Source: Trichomonas vaginalis G3
Lineage: Eukaryota > Parabasalia > Trichomonadida > Trichomonadidae
Assembly (NCBI RefSeq): GCF_026262505.1
Contig: NC_067208.1
Span: 15,695,962 to 15,759,961, forward strand
Direction: 5' to 3'
Length of the DNA stretch: 64,000 nt
The notes under the pieces were generated by a model. It was given only the letters and a program-made list of their open reading frames with translations. It made no database searches and was not told the origin of the DNA. Positions 1 through 7,290 of this stretch are shown here, one piece after another (within the stretch, counting starts at the first letter, position 1; the number at the start of each line of letters is the position of its first letter). The position numbers were made by a program, and so were the translations under genes.

Positions 1-227
1 TTTTGGGCGCTTAAAGACTGTTCGTCATTTTCTATCTCGACTTGAAGTATAAAGTCAACCTTTCTGAAAGCACGTGTTATATACATAGATGTTATGCCAA
101 TGTACTTCTCTTCATTTATGTTCACAATCCAGTCTGTTGGAAACTTAAACGTTACTCTGTTCCCCTTTATTTTGACGTCAGGGTTTTCACTACTGAACGC
201 AACAGATAAAGGTATTTGTCTATACAT
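1..227 (-). CDS. Maverick M1 protein of unknown function, cut by window edge
   Basis: An open frame runs from an ATG at 227-225 to the left edge without a stop, giving about 75 residues. The visible part begins MYRQIPLSVAFSS and alternates hydrophobic and charged residues in short beta-like stretches (VTFKFPTDW, FILQVEI). I do not recognise it. A structural (jelly-roll) protein would fit the strand-rich look and the neighbouring capsid gene, but that is inference. It is divergent to the capsid gene and same-strand with the small basic protein just upstream, 24 bases away. Confidence 0.5.
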   Translation of the reverse strand, partial: MYRQIPLSVAFSSENPDVKIKGNRVTFKFPTDWIVNINEEKYIGITSMYITRAFRKVDFILQVEIENDEQSLSAQ

Positions 228-251
228 TTAATTCGGATAAAAATAAACCAT

Positions 252-512
252 TTACTCTTTCTTTGCTTCAGCTTCTTTAGCTTTTGCTTCAGCTTCTTCT
301 CTAGCTTTCTTCGCCAGCAAACGTGGGTTCTTTTGTCTTCCAGCAGCTAATGCAGCAAGTTGTTTTTCACTAAGTTTTCTCTTTGGTCTCTCTGGCTTTT
401 GTTCTTGTTTTTGTTCCTTCAGTTCGGATAAAATTTGCTCGCGAATTTCTTTCTTCAATGCTTCAACATCTATGACCCCTTGGGTCTTGTCCGTAGGGCT
501 TGTCTGAGTCAT
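252..512 (-). CDS. Small basic/acidic coiled protein of Maverick M1
   Basis: About 86 residues from the ATG at 512; the frame is open a few codons further upstream but this ATG opens the conserved-looking MTQTSPTDKTQG. The middle is charged and helical (KKEIREQILSELKEQ), followed by a Lys/Arg segment with LSEKQLAALAAGRQK and an Ala/Glu/Lys tail. A KQL-x-AL-x-x-GR motif of this kind is common in small proteins of large DNA viruses and virophages, and suggests nucleic-acid binding (inference from memory). It lies back to back with the next gene at 558, which leaves a short shared promoter region of about 45 bases. Confidence 0.55.
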   Translation of the reverse strand: MTQTSPTDKTQGVIDVEALKKEIREQILSELKEQKQEQKPERPKRKLSEKQLAALAAGRQKNPRLLAKKAREEAEAKAKEAEAKKE

Positions 513-557
513 TTGACTGCAGATAAAAAACAAAATTAAAACTTTAACCGATGTAAA

Positions 558-984
558 ATGAGCTTGTCAAAATCAGAGCGAGAGTCTATTATATTAAATG
601 ACGCAAGAATACAACATCCTTTCTATTACGTAAGTCAGAGTAAAGATGGTAAAATATACGTAAGAAAAAGAAAGGTTCCATTAGCGAATGCAGAAAGCGA
701 CAACATTAAGGTGCATGGCACCGAGGGCGAAGCCCATGTTAAAACCTTCTGTTCAAACTGAAAAGTCAATAGAACAAGAAGAAAAGAAGCCAGATGTACT
801 TTCAATAACGAACCAAGAGCTTATTGCAAAGTTCGTGAATTTCATTGAAAAACAAACCGAGTCAAAGAACCCTGACCCACCAGTGAAAGAAGTTGAGACA
901 AAAGAGAATGTACAGTTCATTGAAAATGTCAAGAAACAACTTCCACCACGAATGCCAAGAAGAAGAGTGAGAATAATGAAGTAA
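558..984 (+). pseudogene. Maverick M1 small protein region, probably interrupted
   Basis: Two overlapping short reading frames cover this stretch. The first (from 558) begins MSLSKSERES and carries HPFYYVSQSKDGKIYVRKRK. The second is rich in Glu, Lys and Pro and ends in a basic PRMPRRRVRIMK tail. The pattern FY-x5-KDG-x4-RK-x-K-x-PL also occurs in the small gene at 3106, so the two may be relatives. The stretch may be one interrupted gene or two overlapping genes; I cannot decide. The capsid gene begins 28 bases downstream. Confidence 0.4.
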
Positions 985-1011
985 ATAGATATTTTTATCT
1001 GAAGTAAATAC

Positions 1012-2586
1012 ATGCAGAACGAACAGTTAAACGAATTTACTCCAGCAGAGCATATTCATCAGATTCGCTCATATTTCGATATCATAGACAATGCAGTTCA
1101 AATTGGTGACACTAATAGAAAATATTCTGACGCAAAGATTCCATCACAACCTGGAACTGCTAAAGATAACACATGGGTAACATTCAATCTCTCACCTCCT
1201 GGTGAAAATATGTTGGACCTTTACAATACATTCATTACGTATAAAATGGAAGGTCAATTTATTGTAGATAAAGAAATTGGTTCAGGTTCCAATAAAACAA
1301 ACCCACCAGGATTTTGGATTGGTTTCGATGACGCTTTCTATGCAGTTGCTGGATATCAAATCCTTGCAAATGGTCGTATCGTATATTCTCAAGACAACGC
1401 AAGAGAAGAAGCATATATAACTTCAAACTCACAAACTACCGAACAAATAAAGAAAGTAGATGTTTTCTCAAAGACTCGACATGAAGATGTATGGAGTCAT
1501 TCGGGAACATGCAGAACAGGACAAATTGTTAGTGGTCCAATTACAGCAGGAAAATCATTTGATTTTAAGCTTCGTTTAAGAATTCCTGTTAGAAGATTCC
1601 TTCCATTAGAAGCTATTCGATTTATTCCAGCTTTTGCAGGAAACATTCAGCTTAAAGTAAAGTTCAGTAGCGACGCCTTACAATGCACATCTATATCTGT
1701 AAATGATATCATTGCTTTCAATCCAACTCTTAAAGTTGCATTTGCTTCAGATTCAAATCCACCGACAAATAAATTTGTTCCATGGAATGAACCATTCACT
1801 ATGATAACGAAGGCAGTAGAAGCTAGTGGAACAGTTACTATTACAACTGTAACCCAGCAACTATTTCGAACAAAGATGGATTTTAATGAATGTTTCATTC
1901 ATCCAAAGTCATTCTCTTTAGACCCTAACATTTATACAGAACTTGTAGAACATTATACAAACGAGGCTTTATGTTTTCCTGTTAAAGTTATGGATTGGAT
2001 TCCTATGGACGGTTCATTCTCAAAGAATACAGATAGTTCAAGTGCAACATTTACAGCAGCTTATACGCCTATTAATGTTAAAAGTATTTGGGCACTATTT
2101 AGAAAGAAAGACAACTATTATGTTAATTTTGAGAACCCTAAGTTTAAATATCTTCAGCTTTCCATGGGAGCTTATGGAAATATGCCTGCAGAACCTGAAA
2201 AATCATATGGACCTGTATTTTATGAAATGGTTGCGAACGCTTGCAATACAAACAATGATATGATAGGATTTAATGAAGATGTTATGAGGTCATTGGTGGA
2301 TGATGGTAGTGTGGAACATAAATGGGATAGCTATGACAACACACATTTCTTATGTGGTTTTCCAACAGAAGTGGACTTTTGCTTCCAGCAAGGTCAAACA
2401 TCTACTGCTCCAATAACATACAAATTGTCTGTTAAAGGACCTATTGAACTAGCAACTGAAAATGTACCAAAGCCACTTATTGGATTTATGAGGGATTGTT
2501 GCTTTGCCATTCAGGTGCGTGCTAATGGAATCCCCATAATAAGATTAGATGACTATAACTTAGCTACGGACGACAGTGAGGAATAA
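1012..2586 (+). CDS. Major capsid protein candidate (double jelly-roll type), Maverick M1
   Basis: A 524-residue open frame, long enough for a Polinton-type double jelly-roll capsid protein, with no break seen. Residues about 186-218 read KLRLRIPVRRFLPLEAIRF followed by a strand-rich stretch. The second Maverick lineage in this window has the closely similar KLKLRVPLSSFLIFRFLRYL at almost the same residue position (about 185). This shared hydrophobic-basic-proline block resembles the linker strand region of Polinton and giant-virus capsids. The stop is TAAA, matching the trichomonad polyadenylation context. It is followed after 30 bases by a membrane-protein gene, as is common for virion genes. 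The identity is inference from motif, size and context. Confidence 0.7.
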   Translation: MQNEQLNEFTPAEHIHQIRSYFDIIDNAVQIGDTNRKYSDAKIPSQPGTAKDNTWVTFNLSPPGENMLDLYNTFITYKMEGQFIVDKEIGSGSNKTNPPGFWIGFDDAFYAVAGYQILANGRIVYSQDNAREEAYITSNSQTTEQIKKVDVFSKTRHEDVWSHSGTCRTGQIVSGPITAGKSFDFKLRLRIPVRRFLPLEAIRFIPAFAGNIQLKVKFSSDALQCTSISVNDIIAFNPTLKVAFASDSNPPTNKFVPWNEPFTMITKAVEASGTVTITTVTQQLFRTKMDFNECFIHPKSFSLDPNIYTELVEHYTNEALCFPVKVMDWIPMDGSFSKNTDSSSATFTAAYTPINVKSIWALFRKKDNYYVNFENPKFKYLQLSMGAYGNMPAEPEKSYGPVFYEMVANACNTNNDMIGFNEDVMRSLVDDGSVEHKWDSYDNTHFLCGFPTEVDFCFQQGQTSTAPITYKLSVKGPIELATENVPKPLIGFMRDCCFAIQVRANGIPIIRLDDYNLATDDSEE

Positions 2587-2616
2587 AGGATGAACGTTTA
2601 TTTTTAAAGCTTATAA

Positions 2617-3057
2617 ATGAGTTCTTCATCAAGCTCTCGTGAACCTTCACCATCTATGAAACAAACTTTACCAAACGATTATGGAGCACCTATTGAATAT
2701 TTCTTACGAGCTGCACAATGGCAAAGAGCAGTCTCACCAAGGTTAGGTGTTCCACCAGCTCCTGTCAAAAATAGCATTTGGTCAAGTCCTTATATAAGAT
2801 ATGGTCTCCCACTAGGTTTGCTAGCTACAGCAGGAGCAGTTATGATGTTGAAAAGAAATAAAGCAAATGTTGTAAATAATACTGAAGTAGCTGAAGTTAA
2901 ACAAACTCCGACACCTTCACAAGCAAAACCTTCAATGACTCCTGAACCTATGGAAGTACAAACTCCTGTTCAAAAGTCAACTCCTAAACCGACTCCAACA
3001 TTTAAACCAGAACCTACTCCTCAAATAAATCGTAAAACTCCTGCGTTTCCTTACTGA
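2617..3057 (+). CDS. Single-span membrane protein with Pro/Thr-rich tail, Maverick M1
   Basis: 146 residues. The N-terminus is Ser-rich (MSSSSSSREPSPS), residues about 65-87 form one hydrophobic segment (YGLPLGLLATAGAVMML) followed by KRNK, and the rest is a Pro/Thr/Lys-rich tail with repeated TP and KPTP steps. The positive-inside pattern places the tail on the cytoplasmic or virion-interior side. Its position right behind the capsid gene suggests a minor virion or membrane-linked component. No family was recognised. Confidence 0.5.
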   Translation: MSSSSSSREPSPSMKQTLPNDYGAPIEYFLRAAQWQRAVSPRLGVPPAPVKNSIWSSPYIRYGLPLGLLATAGAVMMLKRNKANVVNNTEVAEVKQTPTPSQAKPSMTPEPMEVQTPVQKSTPKPTPTFKPEPTPQINRKTPAFPY

Positions 3058-3105
3058 AAAAATAACGTTATTTTTATTTAATATTAAAATTTTTATTTGA
3101 TTGAA

Positions 3106-3312
3106 ATGACAAATAAAGTCACTGAAGCAATGAAACAAAAGTTCTTGGTAGAATACATTAAATCAGGAATTATTCCAGAAGGTTTTTACATTCATACTAT
3201 GAAGGATGGTAGAGTTCAGTTTAGAAAGATAAAGCAACCATTAGATAGAGAAGGTATATTAAGGAAGATTAAACTTCATGAGGACAACATTGCTGAACTT
3301 AGAAGAAGTTAG
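3106..3312 (+). CDS. Small Maverick M1 protein with KDG-RK motif
   Basis: 68 residues from the ATG at 3106; three codons before it are also open, but only with a non-ATG start. It carries EGFYIHTMKDGRVQFRKIKQ, which shares the FY-x5-KDG-x4-RK-x-K-x-PL pattern with the gene at 558, then a Lys/Glu helix. Its function is unknown. It sits 48 bases after the membrane-protein gene behind an AT-only leader. Confidence 0.45.
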   Translation: MTNKVTEAMKQKFLVEYIKSGIIPEGFYIHTMKDGRVQFRKIKQPLDREGILRKIKLHEDNIAELRRS

Positions 3313-3354
3313 AAGAGTTGGAGAAAGCAGAGAGTGATAAAGCAATGAATTCAA

Positions 3355-3420
3355 CAGGGTGAAAAAACAGGTGAAAAAAGGTGAGATCTCACCACTTCAC
3401 CTAAATTTATTTTTGTGCTA
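3355..3420. repeat. Intergenic palindromic block (GGTGA/TCACC family)
   Basis: Contains AACAGGGTGAAAAAACAGG, then further AGGTGA steps, then GAGATCTCACC and CTTCACCTAAA before an ATTTATTTTTG end. AGGTGA and TCACCT arms make an imperfect hairpin. The same design occurs four times inside the 25-bp array and, with a TAGA/TCTA variant, between genes of the second Maverick lineage. Confidence 0.6.
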
Positions 3421-3489
3421 TGTTTTCATACGTGTGAGGGTGGTGATATCATTATTTTTTAAGTTTATTTTTTATTTTATTTTATGTAA

Positions 3490-3810
3490 ATGACGAAAAC
3501 TATTGAGATAACAAACTACAACGGTCATGAGTTCAAGAATTTGTTCTTCGTTCCTCGTGAAAATACATTCTATCAGATACGAGGGAGAAAGGGTAAAGTT
3601 AGTTTGAGCGTTTATGAAGGAATGAAGAATGGAAAGTTTATACAAGCATACGATACAAACGGTAAACGTGTTTCATTAGCTTTGTCAAAACTTACTAACA
3701 TTCATTTTGACAGTGATTTTGACCTATATGAAGAAGAAAGTGAGTCAGAAGATTATGAGCTGTTATGTGAAGCACAGCAATGGGAGGAGTTGCAATACTT
3801 TTGTAAGTGA
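3490..3810 (+). CDS. Stand-alone copy of the HNH-endonuclease tail domain, Maverick M1
   Basis: 106 residues. Residues about 6-72 (IEITNYNGHEFKNLFF through DTNGKRVSLALSKL) align by eye with residues 123-190 of the HNH endonuclease at 62752 (IEITDYGKHTFEFYYY ... DTDGKYVRLFLNKF). The shared pattern is IEIT-x-Y, H-x-F, FY, a Lys/Leu strand, DT-x-GK-x-V-x-L-x-L-x-K. Here the domain is followed by an acidic stretch (YEEESESEDYE) and a tail CEAQQWEELQYFCK, which is duplicated at 10.7 kb. The role is unknown; a DNA-binding or accessory domain is plausible given the endonuclease link. Confidence 0.55.
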   Translation: MTKTIEITNYNGHEFKNLFFVPRENTFYQIRGRKGKVSLSVYEGMKNGKFIQAYDTNGKRVSLALSKLTNIHFDSDFDLYEEESESEDYELLCEAQQWEELQYFCK

Positions 3811-4012
3811 GAACGCTTATTTTTTACATTAATGAAGTCGTTTGTGAAAACGTTAGTGAAGTGAAGTGGTTGGCGGCTTTGTAAATATTTAATGTTAAGT
3901 TAGTGTTGTCGTTTGTGTTGTAAAAATATATGTTAATGGTTTTGTAAATATTTAAGGTTAAGTGGTGTACGGAGGCGCGCAGTGCCTCAGTACACGACTT
4001 AGCCATACTAAC
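3735..4012. repeat. End block of M1, duplicated at 10.69-10.93 kb
   Basis: The last codons of the preceding gene and about 200 bases after it recur, diverged, at 10690-10935. Both copies share TGTGAAGCACAGCAATGGGA, GTTAGTGAAGTCGTTTGTG-like repeats, AGTGCCTC-x-GTAC and CATACTAACTA. After CATACTAACTA the copies diverge, here into the galactokinase fragment and there into the integrase region. The block therefore looks like an element end or a mobile edge that has joined two different neighbours. Confidence 0.55.
3957..4007. repeat. Long imperfect inverted repeat at the galactokinase border
   Basis: Arms GGTTAAGTGGTGTACGGAGG and CCTCAGTACACGACTTAGCC pair with about three mismatches over about 20 bases around a short GCGCAGTG-type loop. 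It sits exactly where M1 meets the galactokinase fragment. Confidence 0.55.
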
Positions 4013-4550
4013 TAGTGATGCACCATCCATCTTCAAGACACGGTGTGCTTCACCAACAACGTGGACTGCACGATCTCTCAGAACAAGTTTTCCTTCGCGC
4101 TCTGGGAGCTTCTTAGCAAGATCCATTGCACCTTCCCAGCCGTACTTAGAGACAACGTCGCCGATCGTCTTCGCACCTGGCATCATGAGCTCTGCTGCAC
4201 GGCGGACTTCTTCGACACGCCTGTTGTAGCAGTCATCTGCTGTCGCGAGCTTTGCAGCTGCAACGCCTGAGTGTGCAACAACGAAGTGTGCTGGTGGGAG
4301 CTTGACTGGTCTTGCTGCGATCTTTGGAACGAATGAGATGACGCATGCATGATCTTTCTCGCCGAGGATAGAAATTGCTTGGTCCATGCCGCCACACATG
4401 ACACCGACGCGGTGCTCTGCTTCAACACATGATTCAACAAGCTTGCCCTTGTCTGCACCACCGCCTGTCATAAGGTCGAGACCCATAGCAATCGCGCACA
4501 GAAGTGCTGCAGATGATGACAAACCTGATGCGAGAGGAACATTTCCGAAG
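4013..4550 (-). pseudogene. Galactokinase-type GHMP kinase fragment
   Basis: On the minus strand an uninterrupted frame encodes the middle of a galactokinase or N-acetylgalactosamine kinase. GNVPLASGLSSSAAL is the GHMP ATP-binding motif, CGGMDQAISILG is the typical galactokinase follow-on, and RAVHVVGEAHRV precedes the loss of similarity. Both ends of the enzyme are missing: the N-terminal substrate-recognition part and the C-terminal third. The upstream side runs straight into the 25-bp array and the downstream side into the M1 end block. The base composition is clearly more GC-rich than the flanks. This is a captured host-gene fragment, not a working enzyme. That the frame is still open suggests recent capture. 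Confidence 0.75.
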
Positions 4551-4708
4551 AAGTCATGACAAATCATTTACGATGAAGTCATGACAAAGCATATACGATG
4601 AAATCATGACAAAGCATATACGATGAAGTCATGACAAAACATTTACGACGAAGTCTTGACAAAGCATATACGTTCATGTTTGACAAAACATTTACGATGA
4701 AATCATGA

Positions 4709-4776
4709 AAATTCAACAGGGTGAAAAAAGAGGTGAAAAATTAAGTGAAATCTCACCTCTTCACCTAAACATTATT
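4709..4776. repeat. Palindromic block 1 inside the array
   Basis: AATTCAACAGGGTGAAAAAA, GAGGTGAAAAATTAAGTGAA, then ATCTCACCTCTTCACCTAAA and CATTATTTTTAG. Three direct AGGTGA-like steps face two inverted TCACCT steps. Confidence 0.8.
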
Positions 4777-5087
4777 TTTAGTCATTTACGCTCATTACGA
4801 AGAAGTCATGACAAAGCATATACGCTCATGTTTGACAAAGCATATACGATGAAATCTTGACAAAACATATACGATGAAGTCATGACAAAGCATATACGAT
4901 GAAATCATCATGACAAAGCATATACGAAGAAGTCTTGACAAAGCATATACGTTCATGTTTGACAAAACATATACGATGAAGTCATGACAAAGCATATACG
5001 ATGAAATCATGACAAAACATATACGATGAAGTCTTGACAAAGCATATACGTTCATGTTTGACAAAACATTTACGATGAAATCATGAA

Positions 5088-5161
5088 AATTCAACAGGGT
5101 GAAAAAAGAGGTGAAAAATTAGGTGAAATCTCACCTCTTCACCTAAACATTATTTTTAGTC
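5088..5161. repeat. Palindromic block 2 inside the array
   Basis: Near-identical to the block at 4709; the third step reads TTAGGTGAA, which pairs better with TTCACCTAA. It is followed by TCATTTACGCTCATTACG, as in the other blocks. Confidence 0.8.
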
Positions 5162-5449
5162 ATTTACGCTCATTACGAAGAAGTCTTGACAAAGCATATT
5201 CGATGAAGTTTGACAAAGCATATACGATGAAGTTTGACAAAGCATATACGAAGAAGTCTTGACAAAGCATATACGTTCATTAACGATGAAATCATCATGA
5301 CAAAGCATATACGTTTATGTTTGACAAAGCATATACGTTTATGTTTGACAAATCATTAACGATGAAATCATCATGACAAAGCATATACGTTCATGTTTGA
5401 CAAATCATTTACGTTCATGTTTGACAAAACATTTACGATGAAATCATGA

Positions 5450-5521
5450 AAATTCAACAGGGTGAAAAAAGAGGTGAAAAATTAAGTGAAATCTCACCTC
5501 TTCACCTAAACATTATTTTTA
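5450..5521. repeat. Palindromic block 3 inside the array
   Basis: Same block as at 4709, about 360 bases after block 2, and part of the same higher-order repeat. Confidence 0.8.
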
Positions 5522-5806
5522 GTCATTTACGCTCATTACGAAGAAGTCATGACAAAGCATATACGCTCATGTTTGACAAAGCATATACGATGAAATCTTG
5601 ACAAAACATATACGATGAAGTCATGACAAAGCATATACGATGAAATCATCATGACAAAGCATATACGAAGAAGTCTTGACAAAGCATATACGTTCATGTT
5701 TGACAAATCATTAACGATGAAATCATCATGACAAAGCATATACGTTCATGTTTGACAAAGCATATACGCTCATGTTTGACAAAACATTTACGATGAAATC
5801 ATGAAA

Positions 5807-5879
5807 ATTCAACAGGGTGAAAAAAGAGGTGAAAAATTAGGTGAAATCTCACCTCTTCACCTAAACATTATTTTTAGTC
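5807..5879. repeat. Palindromic block 4 inside the array
   Basis: Same block, 358 bases after block 3. Past this point the array continues without further blocks until the spacer at 6956. Confidence 0.8.
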
Positions 5880-6955
5880 ATTTACGCTCATTACGAAGAA
5901 GTCTTGACAAAGCATATACGATGAAGTTTGACAAAGCATATACGTTTATGTTTGACAAAGCATATACGTTTATGTTTGACAAAGCATTTACGAAGAAGTC
6001 ATGACAAAACATATACGATGAAGTCTTGACAAAGCATATACGATGAAGTCTTGACAAAGCATATACGATGAAATCATGACAAAACATATACGATGAAATC
6101 ATGACAAAACATTTACGATGAAGTCTTGACAAAACATATACGTTTAGTTTCGATGAAGTCATGACAAAGCATATACGATGAAATCTTGACAAAACATTTA
6201 CGAAGAAGTCATGACAAAGCATATACGATTAAATCATGACAAAGCATATTCGATGAAGTTTGACAAAGCATATACGATGAACTTTGACAAAGCATATACG
6301 AAGAAGTCATGACAAAGCATATACGATGAAATCTTGACAAAACATTTACGAAGAAGTCATGACAAAGCATATACGAAGAAGTCTTGACAAAACATTTACG
6401 ATGAAGTCATGACAAAGCATATACGTTTAGTTTCGATGAAGTCATGACAAAGCATATACGATGAAATCTTGACAAAACATTTACGAAGAAGTCATGACAA
6501 AACATTTACGAAGAAGTCATGACAAAACATATACGTTTAGTTTCGATGAAGTCATGACAAAGCATATACGATGAAATCTTGACAAAACATTTACGAAGAA
6601 GTCATGACAAAGCATATACGAAGAAGTCTTGACAAAACATTTACGATGAAGTCATGACAAAGCATATACGATTAAATCATGACAAAGCATATTCGATGAA
6701 GTTTGACAAAGCATATACGATGAACTTTGACAAAGCATATACGAAGAAGTCATGACAAAGCATATACGATGAAATCTTGACAAAACATTTACGAAGAAGT
6801 CATGACAAAGCATATACGAAGAAGTCTTGACAAAACATTTACGATGAAGTCATGACAAAGCATATACGTTTAGTTTCGATGAAGTCATAACAAAGCATTT
6901 ACGATGAAGTCTTGACAAAACATATACGTTTATGTTTGACAAAACATTTACGATG

Positions 6956-7290
6956 AAGTTTATTTCCTGGACTGTTGTCTAAATGTCATGTTGTCAGTAA
7001 TTTTAAGAGAAGTTAATTAACCTGGTGACATGGTGACGTAGTGACACCTAAAAACCATCTACCCTAAACATTATTTTTGCTGAATTCAGCAACAAAAGGA
7101 ACGAGGTCAGCATGTATGCAAATACCTTTGAATTCATTCATAACGCCTTAGTAAGCTCATAAAATGTTTGTTTTGAGGTCGAGCCACTTTTGGCTTGACC
7201 CTATTCTTTCAACCAAAACTCAAGAATTTTCCTGCGTGAATTTTGTATAAAAAGCAACCGTCTGAATTCAGGCGGTTGTTATATTCTTCA
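6956..7290. other. Non-array spacer with Maverick intergenic sequence and palindromes
   Basis: No gene is seen. It holds a CTGGTGACATGGTGACGTAG segment and CATTATTTTTGCTGAATTC, like the end of the palindromic blocks. GAGGTCGAGCCACTTTTGGC and TTCAACCAAAACTCA are also present in reverse orientation at 39668-39718 in M2 copy A, where they form the hairpin GAGCCAAAAGTGGCTC. Near its end lies AACCGTCTGAATTCAGGCGG followed by TT, an imperfect 22-base palindrome. The segment is Maverick intergenic DNA trapped in the array. Confidence 0.6.

Larger units (their letters stand above)
4551..6955 (+). repeat. Tandem array of ~25-bp units, first part
   Basis: The unit is close to ACGATGAAGTCATGACAAAA plus CATAT or CATTT. 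Variants have AAGAAGTC, AAATC or TTCATGTT in the middle; each unit carries TGACAAA and most carry the palindrome TCATGA. Copies lie head to tail with a period of about 25 bases, near 2.4 helical turns. From 4.7 to 5.9 kb the array is organised in a higher-order repeat of about 360-380 bases that ends each time in a palindromic block. Open frames across it on either strand are by-products of the period and are not proposed as genes. The units resemble iterons. The same unit appears in reverse orientation at 28145-28320. Confidence 0.9.

Noticed and set aside
4795-6222. Open frames of MLCHDFIVYVLSR type across the 25-bp array
   Set aside because: They follow from the repeat period and vary with unit number; there is no leader, no stable start and no natural protein composition.
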